A stretch of DNA of 64,000 nt from Treponema porcinum (GCF_900167145.1 NZ_FUWG01000005.1:62001-126000), one strand, 5' to 3'; shown: positions 17,803 to 26,212, counted from the stretch's first letter. Numbers and translations: made by a program. The notes: a model not told the origin generated them from the sequence alone.

Positions 17803-18837
17803 CTACAGTTTGAACGCAAGCAGAACAGAACCGCTTGTATAGTACGAACGCATATTGTAAGAAAGATTTACAGCAATCTGAAAAAACGCAAGGTCTATGC
17901 CAAGACCGCCGAACACCTGAGGCTGAATTCCCGTGTCAAAAAAAGAATTTGAGCAGGAGAATTTGTCTGAATCAGAAAGTTCGGATTTTTCGGTTTCATT
18001 GATTTTTGTAGAATAGCTCCAGCTGCCGTCATATTCAGAAGCGGTAAATGCCGCCTTAAATCCTATAAACGGCGTAAAAATAAAAAGCTTTTTTGATGCC
18101 TGAACCTGAGCAAAAACAGTATGCGTTGCAACCGTCATATCAAGATGAGTAGCTACGTTTGCAGAAACAGAATGCTCTTCTGCAGAGCCGTAACCGGCAT
18201 TCGTCGTAAAATCCTGCGATATTTTAAACTTCATTTCCTGACGCGAGTACATATAGCCTGCACCGACGGAAATTTTCGGAAGGAAAAGATTTCCTTCGTA
18301 AAGCGCATACCGTACGTCAGCACCGAACGTCGTATAGTCAATGCTGACACGGACATCATCAAATTCTATAGAATCAAGAACGTTTCCTATGGTCGTAATG
18401 CCGTAAAGTCCGATGTCGAACGGAAGGAAAATTCCGCCGAGCCGCGCAGAAATTCCGGCAGAAGGATACGGAATGCGCTCCGGCATATCAAAATCAATTG
18501 AAAGCGTATCGACAACGCCGGACTCCGAAAGAAAATCAGAAATGCTGTCACCGATTTTCTGCACGTTGTCGCTTAAAAAGCCGGTATCAACAAAAGTTCC
18601 GCTTATGCTAAGGCCGGCAGTAAAATGCGGCGGAACGGACGGAAACAGTTTTCCGATGTACGCATCCGGCTGAACGCCAAGAAGCGAGCTGTTCTCCGGA
18701 AAAACAGCTTCCAGCTCACCAATAATGGATTTTAAAGCGGAAGATATTTCCGGCGTCTTTGTTTCTGTATGAGCAGCTGCAAGTAGGAAAACAAGCGCAG
18801 CTACGCAAAAAAAATGTTTTTTAGTCTGAATATTCAT
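17803..18837 (-). CDS. Secreted, probably outer-membrane beta-barrel protein
   Basis: Function unknown. The 344 residues begin with a signal peptide (about 1-23: positive start, CVAALVFLLAAAHT). The mature part is rich in alternating hydrophobic/polar stretches ending in aromatic residues (FIFTPFIGFKAAF, ISVGAGYMYSRQEM) and finishes with LLAFKL, as expected of a barrel strand. No enzymatic motif is seen. It looks like one of the treponemal barrel-type hypothetical proteins. Its promoter is so close to the ATG that the transcript should be leaderless. Confidence 0.65.
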   Translation of the reverse strand: MNIQTKKHFFCVAALVFLLAAAHTETKTPEISSALKSIIGELEAVFPENSSLLGVQPDAYIGKLFPSVPPHFTAGLSISGTFVDTGFLSDNVQKIGDSISDFLSESGVVDTLSIDFDMPERIPYPSAGISARLGGIFLPFDIGLYGITTIGNVLDSIEFDDVRVSIDYTTFGADVRYALYEGNLFLPKISVGAGYMYSRQEMKFKISQDFTTNAGYGSAEEHSVSANVATHLDMTVATHTVFAQVQASKKLFIFTPFIGFKAAFTASEYDGSWSYSTKINETEKSELSDSDKFSCSNSFFDTGIQPQVFGGLGIDLAFFQIAVNLSYNMRSYYTSGSVLLAFKL

Positions 18838-18843
18838 AGTTCC

Positions 18844-18872
18844 ATTTTACGTGTGAAACCATCTTATGTAAA
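18844..18872 (-). promoter_or_regulatory. Promoter of the barrel-like gene, leaderless arrangement
   Basis: TTTACA and TAAAAT are spaced by 17 bases. Only six bases (GGAACT) separate the -10 from the ATG at 18837. Confidence 0.55.
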
Positions 18873-18904
18873 CAGAAAAATGTTCCCGGTTCACATAAAC
18901 AGGA

Positions 18905-19093
18905 CTATTTTTTAGCAAGTTTTCCTGCTGAGTCTACTTTCCAGGCAGTTTCAGAAAAGTCATTTGTTACTGCAATTTTTCCCACTTCACTTGAAAGTTT
19001 TTGAACTGGACTCTGCGGAATCTTCACAGCCGAATACGAATAAACTTAAGGCAAGAGCCCCCCACAGAATAATAAAAACAATCTTCGATTCAT
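18905..19093 (-). pseudogene. Frameshifted small lipoprotein remnant
   Basis: In the 344-base stretch without an intact gene I can piece together a small secreted protein only by changing frame. From ATG at 19093: MNRRLFLLFCGG, then after a run of six G, ALALSLFVFGCEDSAESS (hydrophobic h-region and lipobox-like VFGC). A further shift gives LSSEVGKIAVTNDFSETAW and the end KVDSAGKLAKK. As it stands the first frame stops after 15 codons. This looks like a decayed lipoprotein gene; a sequencing error in the G run could explain only the first shift. No family is recognised. Confidence 0.5.
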
Positions 19094-19181
19094 CTCTTAT
19101 CCTTATTATTTATAATAAGTAAATTCTTATTCAACATTCTATATATTGCAAGAGCGGAAAAATTTAGAACCTGCATTGCCC

Positions 19182-20189
19182 TTATAAACTGTTTTCAACA
19201 ATTTTTCTTAAATCGTTTTTTTCTTTTTCGCTCAAAAATGATGCGTCGACGGAATTTAAAAGAAGTGCTTTTACCTGCTCTTTGGAAAGATTATGTGTTT
19301 CTATAAGGTGCTGCATTTCTTTTCTGGCATTTGTTCTGGAAACTGTCATATTGTCTGAATTGACTGTAACTTTTATGCCGGAAGCAATGAGTTTTTCAAG
19401 CGGAAAATCGCCGTAATCTTTAAAGATGTTTGTGTTCAAGTTGCTTGTAGGACACAGTTCAAGCGGAATTTTCTTTTCTTCAAGGATTTTTAATGTTTTT
19501 TCGCTTTCTATAGAACGAACGCCATGCCCTAACCTTTTTGCACCGAATTCTACTGCCTTTTCAACGCTTTCTGCTCCCAAAGCCTCTCCTGAATGAATCG
19601 TAACAGGAACATTATATTCTCTTGCCCTTTCAAAAAGATACGAATATTTTTCATTAGGAAAAAGAGCTTCAGCACCTGCAAGGTCAAGAGCACACACGCC
19701 TTTGTTCAAAAATTCTTTTACAAGGTCTGCTGTTTCAAGATTTTTAAGAGAATTATCTTCTCCACTTCGCATTGCACACAAAATCACATTCGCCTTAAAA
19801 CCGGAATTTTTAACTCCGCGTAAAACAGCTTCTACAACTTGTTTTTGGGTAAGTTCTTTTTGTAAATGAAGCTGCGGAGCAAAGCGGATTTCTGCATAGA
19901 TAAAACCTTCTTCAAGAAGTTCCCTGCAAATGTTATAAGCGCATTTTTCAAGGGATTTTTCACTTTGAAGAAGGCTTACAGGAAGGGCAAATTTTTCAAG
20001 ATATTCGTTTAAATCCCGGCAATCATCTCCAACAGAAAGAAGATTAAAAAGTTCTTCATCACTTTTTGGAAGTGAAATTCCTTCTATTTCTGCAAGGTCT
20101 CGGGCGGATTTTACAGAAACAGAACCGTCAAGATGAAGGTGCAAATCAACAGCACATTTTTGATTAAAGACAAAAGAGGTTTTATTCAT
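19182..20189 (-). CDS. add: Adenosine deaminase
   Basis: Deaminates adenosine or deoxyadenosine to inosine in purine salvage. Zinc ligands and catalytic residues are visible: VDLHLHLDGS (His17, His19), the HSGEALG segment with catalytic Glu, KRLGHGVRS, and NSDNMTVS with the metal-binding Asp. About 335 residues, normal length. I place the start at 20189 (MNKTSFVF), because AAAGGAAAG lies just upstream and the ATG overlaps the stop of a 24-codon leader ORF; an in-frame ATG six codons earlier has no ribosome site. Coding bases look more AT-rich than the neighbours, and the gene sits among remnants and repeats, which hints at acquisition. Confidence 0.93.
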   Translation of the reverse strand: MNKTSFVFNQKCAVDLHLHLDGSVSVKSARDLAEIEGISLPKSDEELFNLLSVGDDCRDLNEYLEKFALPVSLLQSEKSLEKCAYNICRELLEEGFIYAEIRFAPQLHLQKELTQKQVVEAVLRGVKNSGFKANVILCAMRSGEDNSLKNLETADLVKEFLNKGVCALDLAGAEALFPNEKYSYLFERAREYNVPVTIHSGEALGAESVEKAVEFGAKRLGHGVRSIESEKTLKILEEKKIPLELCPTSNLNTNIFKDYGDFPLEKLIASGIKVTVNSDNMTVSRTNARKEMQHLIETHNLSKEQVKALLLNSVDASFLSEKEKNDLRKIVENSL

Positions 20190-20260
20190 ATTACTTTCCT
20201 TTCCCATGGCAATTCATCAGACAACTGAAAAGAACAAAAAGAATTTACTGTTTTTTTCAT
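20186..20260 (-). CDS. 24-residue leader ORF coupled to adenosine deaminase
   Basis: A short ORF starts at 20260 after a good Shine-Dalgarno (TTGGAG, six bases before the ATG). It begins MKKTVNSFC and ends WERKVI. Its TGA overlaps the add ATG (ATGA), and the add ribosome site lies inside it. This is the layout of a translationally coupled leader peptide. It could instead be a small functional protein; I see no runs of a regulatory amino acid. Confidence 0.55.
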   Translation of the reverse strand: MKKTVNSFCSFQLSDELPWERKVI

Positions 20261-20279
20261 ATTTTCTCCAATTAATTTT

Positions 20280-20308
20280 ATTTTATAACCTTTTTCAGCT
20301 TTACTCAA
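20280..20308 (-). promoter_or_regulatory. Promoter for the leader ORF and add
   Basis: TTGAGT and TAAAAT are spaced by 17 bases, about 20 bases upstream of the leader ORF start. Confidence 0.6.
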
Positions 20309-20333
20309 AAAAAATAATTTATTCCAACCGCAC

Positions 20334-20370
20334 CGTCATTCCGAACTCCTTTCGGACTGTCATTCTGAGC
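20334..20370. repeat. 37-bp dispersed repeat, copy 1
   Basis: The 37-base block starting CGTCATTCCGAACTCCTTTC recurs at 20596-20632 with about four mismatches. It has internal dyad symmetry (TTCCGA and TCGGA) and the GTCATTCTGAGC core seen in common intergenic palindromic repeats of many bacteria. Confidence 0.75.
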
Positions 20371-20440
20371 TTATCGAAGAATCTCACTCATAGGCCTTTA
20401 CAACTGTTTATAAGATGCTTCACTCCGTTCAGCATGACAG
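20357..20440. repeat. Imperfect inverted-repeat element (MITE-like)
   Basis: CTGTCATTCTGAGC with GAAGAATCTC at the left is matched by the inverted, diverged copy AGATGCTTCACTCCG with TTCAGCATGACAG at the right. The ends are CTGTCAT and ATGACAG. It has no coding capacity and no visible target duplication. Confidence 0.6.
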
Positions 20441-20484
20441 ACTGTAATTTTTTCACAAAACATAACCTGAATAACTATTCGTGT

Positions 20485-20579
20485 TTAGCTTAGACAGCCT
20501 TTAGCATCTAGCCTGGACAGACTTCAGTGCCTAGGTTAGACAGCCTTCCGTGTCTAGCCTAGACACGCAACTGCGTTCT
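20485..20579. repeat. Four imperfect 24-bp tandem repeats
   Basis: Unit consensus about TAGCCTAGACAG followed by CTTCAGTGTC; the copies start at 20485, 20509, 20533 and 20556. The last copy forms a hairpin with the flank (TAGCCTAGA paired with TCTAGGCTA). Confidence 0.75.
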
Positions 20580-20595
20580 AGGCTAACGCACCACG

Positions 20596-20632
20596 CGTCA
20601 TTCCGAGCTCGTTTCGGAATGTCATTCCGAGC
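20596..20632. repeat. 37-bp dispersed repeat, copy 2
   Basis: Second copy of the block at 20334, starting CGTCATTCCGAGCTCGTTTC. It abuts the truncated end of the M13 peptidase remnant, so this repeat marks the break point in that gene. Confidence 0.75.
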
Positions 20633-20823
20633 CGTTTGTCAGAAATTGTCCACCATTCCAAGCTTTTTCCATCAGGCCCGTATTGTGCACCAGAAGAATC
20701 AAAAGCGTGGCAAAGTTCGTGTCCGATTGTAGTTGCACCCAAAACTGCATAATTAAATGCATCGCTTGAATCAAGTTTTAAAACTTCTTCTTGAAGATTT
20801 GGGATATTAAATAGATTGTCAAC
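20632..20823 (-). pseudogene. M13 (neprilysin/PepO-type) metallopeptidase fragment
   Basis: One open frame of about 64 codons with no start and no proper end. It contains the M13 zinc signature IGHELCHAFD (HExxH), then the family-typical SSGAQYGPDGKSLEWWT. M13 enzymes are about 650-700 residues, so over 90 percent is missing. The 3' side is cut by the 37-bp repeat; the 5' side (20824-20990) is AT-rich and shows no further homology by eye. The second zinc-ligand motif (ExxxD) is not included. Confidence 0.85.
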
Positions 20824-20993
20824 AAAATAAAAACAAAATAAAACAATTATATCAAAAATTTATCTTTCAACCTGTAAAAAAAAATATCCTTTTCCTTCTT
20901 ATGCAGATTCATTATACTATGCGGTAAAAAAGCCGTTTCCCAGTCTGCCAGTGCAGACTTACGGACTTACGGCGCAAAAAAGAAGGCATAGAC

Positions 20994-22145
20994 ATGAGAT
21001 GTACAAAGGCACTCATTTTTAAGGAAAATCTCAAACACAACATTCTTGCCGTAAAAAAACTTCTTAAGCCGGACACAAAAATATGCTGTGCCGTAAAGGC
21101 TGACGGTTACGGATGCGGTGCTGTTCTTGCGGCACGGACTGCACAGGAATGCGGTGCAGACTATCTTGCAGTAGCAACGGCAGACGAAGCGGCGGAACTT
21201 AGGAAAAACGGAATTACTGCGCACATACTTCTTCTCAGCCTGTGCACAAAGCAGGAATTCCCTAAGTTAATAGAAAATAATGTTACGCCGCTGATTTTTG
21301 ACAGCGAGATGATTCAGGCATATAACGAAGCCTGTGCGCAAAAAAAAACAATGGAAAAACAGCCTGTATTCCTTGCAATAGACACGGGAATGGGAAGAAT
21401 AGGCTGCCTTCCGGACGAAGCCGCCGCTGTTGCACAGGAAATAAGCGGGTGTTCTAACATTGCGCTTTCAGGCGTAATAACGCATTTTGCAGTTGCAGAC
21501 AGCATTACAAAGGAAAACAGGTTATACACGGAAGAACAGTTCAGCCGTTTTATGAAGGCAGTTCATTCTATAGAAGCGGTGGGTATCAATCCGGGAATAA
21601 GAACGTGCGCAAATTCTGCCGCAGCAGTTTCATTACCGCAGATGCAGCTTGATATGGTGCGACCCGGAATTGTCATTTACGGATATTACCCGGATGCGGT
21701 AACGGAAAAGTATCTTGCGGAAAACGGAATAAACCTTTCGCTAAAGCCGGTTATGCAGCTGGAAACTGAAGTTGCCGCAATCAGACGTTTTACGCCGGGA
21801 CGTTCAGTTTCCTACGGCAGAACGTGGACAAGCAGTACTGAAACAGACGTAGCAGTCCTTCCAATAGGATATGCAGACGGACTTTTAAGGCGGAACAGTC
21901 CGGGGCTTCTCGTAACAATAAACGGCAGACCGTACCCTGTAATCGGAAGAATTTGTATGGATCAGTGTATGGTAGACATCGGACTGAACAACCCGGACGT
22001 AAAACGCTGGGATAAAGCTATTATTTTTGGTTCGAAAGAAAGTGGCGCTGTAATGGACGCGTCAGACATTGCAGAAATGACAGGCACTATTTCCTACGAA
22101 ATAATGACGGCCGTATCAAAACGCGTACCCCGTATCATTCAGTAG
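20994..22145 (+). CDS. alr: Alanine racemase
   Basis: PLP enzyme that makes D-alanine for peptidoglycan. The cofactor lysine is Lys35 in AVKADGYGCGA. Further motifs are FLAIDTGMGRIG, MVRPGIVIYGYYP, the catalytic-tyrosine region SVSYGRTWTS and GRICMDQCMVDIG. At 383 residues it has the usual length. An AAGAAGGC Shine-Dalgarno precedes the ATG. The 170 bases upstream hold a small hairpin (GTCTG/CAGAC at about 20943-20958) and a possible -10 TATACT. Its 3' end overlaps the folC end by 11 bases, tail to tail. Confidence 0.95.
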   Translation: MRCTKALIFKENLKHNILAVKKLLKPDTKICCAVKADGYGCGAVLAARTAQECGADYLAVATADEAAELRKNGITAHILLLSLCTKQEFPKLIENNVTPLIFDSEMIQAYNEACAQKKTMEKQPVFLAIDTGMGRIGCLPDEAAAVAQEISGCSNIALSGVITHFAVADSITKENRLYTEEQFSRFMKAVHSIEAVGINPGIRTCANSAAAVSLPQMQLDMVRPGIVIYGYYPDAVTEKYLAENGINLSLKPVMQLETEVAAIRRFTPGRSVSYGRTWTSSTETDVAVLPIGYADGLLRRNSPGLLVTINGRPYPVIGRICMDQCMVDIGLNNPDVKRWDKAIIFGSKESGAVMDASDIAEMTGTISYEIMTAVSKRVPRIIQ

Positions 22146-23481
22146 CAGAATGAGAAAAAAATTCATTTACTTCCGCAAGCAGATAAAACGAGCCTGCAAC
22201 AAGCAGAACAGCGCCGCTGTCTGATGCTTTTTCTAGCGCAGACTGAACTGCAAGAGAACAGTCCGTCTGAGCTTCAAACGTCATTTCGTTTTCGGAAAAG
22301 CAGCTGGCAACAGAAGAAATATCACTTGCACGGACATTTCCGGGGCGCGTTATTGTAATATTCCTGCATTTTCCTTTGAAAAGCGGCGCAATGTCCTTAA
22401 TGTCCTTATCTGCCGCGCAGGCAAAAAGCAGGTCAAAGCTGCTGCAGGAAAATACGGAACAAAGCGTATTTACCGTGTAAAAAATACTGCTGACCGTATG
22501 CGCCCCGTCAAGCACAAGCGAACGGATACCACCGTAAAGAGAAGGAACATTCCGTATTTCAAAACGTCCCGGAAGAGATGCTTTCGAAAGCCCCTGTTCT
22601 ATCTGGCTTACAGTTACGGACGGTACGGCGGTTTTCACTGCGACAGAAGCGGTCGCCGCATTCCACGCCTGTTCTTCACCGCAAAAACGCATTTTCGCCT
22701 CTACAGGAAAATCAAACTCATCACATTCAAATTTTACCTGCATAAAACCTTCGCTTGTGTATAAAAAAGATAAATTATGTATGATATCGTATACATCTTT
22801 ATATAAAGAATTGCATTTTTCAGCCTGTTTTTCAAATACTTTCCCGGCTTCCGGATACCGCTGCCTTCCGACAACAACAGGAACTGACGGTTTTATAATG
22901 CCGGCTTTCTCCCCTGCAATTTTTTCTATCGTATCGCCAAGAAATTCAGTATGCTCGCGCTCTATAGTCATAATTACGCTTGCAAGAGGAAGAACGACAT
23001 TCGTAGAATCAAGCCGTCCGCCAAGTCCTGTTTCATACACCGCAAAATCAACGCCGGCAGTCCTGAAACACAAAAACGAATATACCGTAACAAGTTCAAA
23101 CCAGGTAAACTGTCTTGCTCCAGGAAGCTCCTCTGCCGGAATGGAAGAAACGCACCTGTACAATTCGTCCGCCGCATCCTCATATACCTTGTCAGAAAAA
23201 AATCCATCCGCCGTTCCAATACGTTCCCGAAAATCAGAAATGTGCGGCGACATATAAAGTCCGCACGAATAACCTGCCTCATTTAAAATACAGGCAATCA
23301 TCTTGGAAACAGAGCCCTTTCCTTTAGAACCGGCAATATGAATGCACGGAACATCATTTTGGGGATTTCCCAATTTTCCGCACAAAAAACGCATTGACTC
23401 AAGCCAGAATATTCCCTTCTTCTGCTGCTTTTCAAAATTCAAATAGGAATCAAGCCAGTTCAAAAAATCAGATAGTTTCAT
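22135..23481 (-). CDS. folC: Folylpolyglutamate/dihydrofolate synthase
   Basis: Adds glutamate to folates, and possibly joins dihydropteroate and glutamate. The 448-residue Mur-ligase-fold enzyme shows the P-loop HIAGSKGKGSVSKM, the omega-loop region MSPHISDFRERIG, YETGLGGRLDSTNV, the IEREHTEFLGDTIEKIAGEK block and VLDGAHTVSS in the C-terminal domain. Convergent with alr and divergent from the lipoprotein gene. Confidence 0.93.
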   Translation of the reverse strand: MKLSDFLNWLDSYLNFEKQQKKGIFWLESMRFLCGKLGNPQNDVPCIHIAGSKGKGSVSKMIACILNEAGYSCGLYMSPHISDFRERIGTADGFFSDKVYEDAADELYRCVSSIPAEELPGARQFTWFELVTVYSFLCFRTAGVDFAVYETGLGGRLDSTNVVLPLASVIMTIEREHTEFLGDTIEKIAGEKAGIIKPSVPVVVGRQRYPEAGKVFEKQAEKCNSLYKDVYDIIHNLSFLYTSEGFMQVKFECDEFDFPVEAKMRFCGEEQAWNAATASVAVKTAVPSVTVSQIEQGLSKASLPGRFEIRNVPSLYGGIRSLVLDGAHTVSSIFYTVNTLCSVFSCSSFDLLFACAADKDIKDIAPLFKGKCRNITITRPGNVRASDISSVASCFSENEMTFEAQTDCSLAVQSALEKASDSGAVLLVAGSFYLLAEVNEFFSHSATE

Positions 23482-23539
23482 AGAAAAAAAATATACGCTT
23501 TATTTCTAAAAATGAAAACAGTTTTAATAAAAATATATA

Positions 23540-23568
23540 TTGAGAAATATAAAGAAAAGAGTTAAAAT
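23540..23568 (+). promoter_or_regulatory. Promoter for the lipoprotein gene
   Basis: TTGAGA and TAAAAT are spaced by 17 bases in the AT-rich divergent gap. The leader would be about 85 nt. Confidence 0.5.
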
Positions 23569-23659
23569 AAAACATTCACAAAAAGAAAAACGACTGCTCC
23601 GCACTTCTTTGTTCCAGCATTCAGACGGCAGTCCACAAAACGAATAGGAAAAAAAAACG

Positions 23660-24649
23660 ATGAAGAAAATTTATCTGAAACGAGCATTTTTACTTACAGT
23701 TTCTGCTATTGCAGTACTGGGAATTTCTTGTGTATCTGCACCTAAAAATTCAAACGCGGCTCAGGATGAACCTGCTGCAGAGAAAACAATAAAAGAACCA
23801 AAATCAATTACAGTGCAGAATACATCAAATCAGGCGGAAAAAAAGTTCAAGGAACATCTTGCTTCCATAGAACTTAAAGTTGTGTCCGCACCAAGTACAA
23901 AACGTACTGTATATTCAAAAGCAGCCTTTAAAGAGCCGTACGTTGTTTCCGTCACTGACGAAAACGGCGCAGTTGCAGACTTCAGCGTAACAGTTTCCTG
24001 GCCTGTTTCGCGCACAAACGATACGATTTCATACAGCACTACACAGCTTATAACAGATGCAGACGGAAAAATAACTTTCCTGCCGGAGCCGTCTGAAATA
24101 GCCGTAAAAGACAAAATATCATTCTATCCTACTCCGGTAAGTTCTTCGCCGTCTGTAGTACGGGCTGCATTCTCCGCAGGAACGCAGGCGCCGTTTGTAG
24201 TAAAATCAAGCGCAACTCAGTATCCGGGCGGAATTCTCTATGTATATGATTTTAATGAAAACGGACGTCCGACTACAAACAACTTTACGTTGCTGCAGGA
24301 TCTTCGCAATGCAGGAATAAATGCTGGAAATGCACCTGTAAGCGATACTTCCTACCTTAATAAAACAAATGCCGAAATTTACAATGCCTGCAAGGATATT
24401 GTAGGTAATGCTGCAAATTTCATGATTATCGGAACATTTAAATATGCAGAACCAGCAGTTGAAAATGAAAACGGTACAACTGTAACGCTCACGGCAGACA
24501 TCACATGCCTGAACATGAAAGACGGTTCAACACTGTACAAAACAACGAAAACAGATTCTGCAACAGACAAAAACAAATGGAGCGCAGAGCAGCAATGCCG
24601 CTCTACTCTTGCGGAAAAAGTTGCCGATGCAGTCATCTACGGAATGTAA
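23660..24649 (+). CDS. Lipoprotein, function unknown
   Basis: The 329 residues start with a lipoprotein signal (MKKIYLKRAF and a hydrophobic stretch) and lipobox LGISC, giving a lipidated Cys24. A Ser/Pro/Glu-rich linker follows. The middle has beta-like, immunoglobulin-like strands (KEPYVVSVTDENGAVADFSV). The C-terminal half (TADITCLNMKDGSTLYKTTK, TLAEKVADAVIYGM) resembles the alpha/beta domains of outer-membrane lipoproteins of the FlgT/LPP20 sort, but I would not assign a family. Monocistronic or read through into thrC 40 bases later. Confidence 0.75.
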   Translation: MKKIYLKRAFLLTVSAIAVLGISCVSAPKNSNAAQDEPAAEKTIKEPKSITVQNTSNQAEKKFKEHLASIELKVVSAPSTKRTVYSKAAFKEPYVVSVTDENGAVADFSVTVSWPVSRTNDTISYSTTQLITDADGKITFLPEPSEIAVKDKISFYPTPVSSSPSVVRAAFSAGTQAPFVVKSSATQYPGGILYVYDFNENGRPTTNNFTLLQDLRNAGINAGNAPVSDTSYLNKTNAEIYNACKDIVGNAANFMIIGTFKYAEPAVENENGTTVTLTADITCLNMKDGSTLYKTTKTDSATDKNKWSAEQQCRSTLAEKVADAVIYGM

Positions 24650-24689
24650 AACGCTTTTTAGATTATAGTCTAAGTTATAGAAGGAAATT

Positions 24690-26108
24690 ATGATTTACAC
24701 AGATACACGTGATTCAAAAGTACAGGCAGACTTCAGGACTGCCGTAATGAGCGGAATGAATGCAGAAACCGGCGGACTATATATTCCCGTTGCATTTCCA
24801 AAATTAGAACCGTCTTTTATAAACAAAAATCCAGAACCGTCTTTCAGGGACATTGCCTTTACAATGGCAAAACCGTATGTTGAAGGGGAAATTCCTGATG
24901 ATGATTTGATGGAGATTATTCAGGACGCATATCCTTTTACACCGAAAGTCGTTCCCGTTGACAACACATCATACGTTCTTGAACTGTTCCACGGTCCGAC
25001 CTGTGCATTCAAGGATTTTGGCGCTCGTTTTATGGCACGCGTTATGTCATATTTCAACAGAAGCGAAAACGGCACTCTTCACATTCTGGTTGCAACATCC
25101 GGAGATACAGGAAGCGCCGTCGGAAGTGCCTTCCATAACGTACCGGGACTTGACGTTACAATCCTGTATCCGGAAGGAAAAATCAGCGAAATTCAGGAAA
25201 AGCAGCTTTCTACGTTTACAGGAAATGTGCGTGCGCTCAAAGTAAAGGGAACGTTCGACGACTGCCAGAAACTTGTAAAAACGGCATTTACAGATGAAGA
25301 ACTGCGAAAAGAATTCCGCCTTTCTTCTGCAAATTCCATCAACATTTCACGACTTCTTCCGCAGAGTTTCTACTATATGTACTCTTCGCTCGTCGTAAAA
25401 AACAGAGCGCCTCTTGACAGTAAAATTGAAAAACCGTCCATCATAACGATTGTTCCGTCAGGAAACTTCGGAAACCTTACGTCAGGTCTTATTGCAAAGG
25501 AAATGGGTGCACCTATCCGCGGTTTTGTAGCGGCAACAAATACAAACCGCACTATCCCGGACTGGATTGCAACAGGTGACTATACGGCGCGTGCTTCGGT
25601 AGAAACGTATGCAAACGCAATGGACGTAGGCGCACCGAGCAATTACGAACGCATAAAAGCAATGTATACATTAGAGCAGGTGCGCAGTATGTTCGCATCT
25701 TACTGGCTTGATAACGACGGCATAAAAGATGCTATAAACAGCTGCAACACGCGAACAGGCTATGTAATTGATCCGCACGGAGCTATCGGCTGGAAAGCCT
25801 GGGATGACATCAGAGGCGGCGCAATGGATGCTCTTGTAAACGGTCAGAAGAATGATTTTACAAAACCTGGACTTACACCGAACGCTCCTGAATGGGCAAA
25901 TGAAATCGTACAGAAGAATGCCGTAGGTATAATCCTTGAAACTGCCCATCCGGCAAAATTCGGTTCTATCGTAAAAGATTCTATAGGAAGAGAACCGGCA
26001 ATTCCGCAGCGCCTTCAGGACGTTATGGCTCTGCCAGACAGGGCTGTTCCGATTGAAAACAATTACGAACTGTTCAAGGACTGGCTGAAAGCAAATCTTT
26101 CAAAATAA
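24690..26108 (+). CDS. thrC: Threonine synthase
   Basis: Converts O-phosphohomoserine to threonine. The PLP lysine is Lys108 in HGPTCAFKDFGA. The phosphate-binding loop is ATSGDTGSAVGSAF, and IVPSGNFGNLTSGLIAKEMG follows. At 472 residues it belongs to the longer, E. coli/yeast-like class of the family. An AGAAGGAAA site precedes the ATG. No other threonine-pathway gene is adjacent. A strong terminator follows. Confidence 0.95.
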   Translation: MIYTDTRDSKVQADFRTAVMSGMNAETGGLYIPVAFPKLEPSFINKNPEPSFRDIAFTMAKPYVEGEIPDDDLMEIIQDAYPFTPKVVPVDNTSYVLELFHGPTCAFKDFGARFMARVMSYFNRSENGTLHILVATSGDTGSAVGSAFHNVPGLDVTILYPEGKISEIQEKQLSTFTGNVRALKVKGTFDDCQKLVKTAFTDEELRKEFRLSSANSINISRLLPQSFYYMYSSLVVKNRAPLDSKIEKPSIITIVPSGNFGNLTSGLIAKEMGAPIRGFVAATNTNRTIPDWIATGDYTARASVETYANAMDVGAPSNYERIKAMYTLEQVRSMFASYWLDNDGIKDAINSCNTRTGYVIDPHGAIGWKAWDDIRGGAMDALVNGQKNDFTKPGLTPNAPEWANEIVQKNAVGIILETAHPAKFGSIVKDSIGREPAIPQRLQDVMALPDRAVPIENNYELFKDWLKANLSK

Positions 26109-26147
26109 ACATCCCGGAACAGAAAAGGCATTTTTTCGCCCTTTCGT

Positions 26148-26203
26148 AAAAAAAACTGCTTCCTGTCTTGAAAAAAAACATTTCAGGAAGCAGTTTTTTT
26201 TTT
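26148..26203. terminator. Bidirectional terminator between thrC and the purine permease
   Basis: ACTGCTTCCTG pairs perfectly with CAGGAAGCAGT, flanked by eight A on the left and ten T on the right. It serves both converging genes. Confidence 0.92.
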
Positions 26204-26212
26204 AGAACGCAA

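Noticed and set aside
20485..20579. CRISPR array
   Set aside because: The 24-bp units are directly adjacent with no spacers, there are only four diverged copies, and no cas gene is near.
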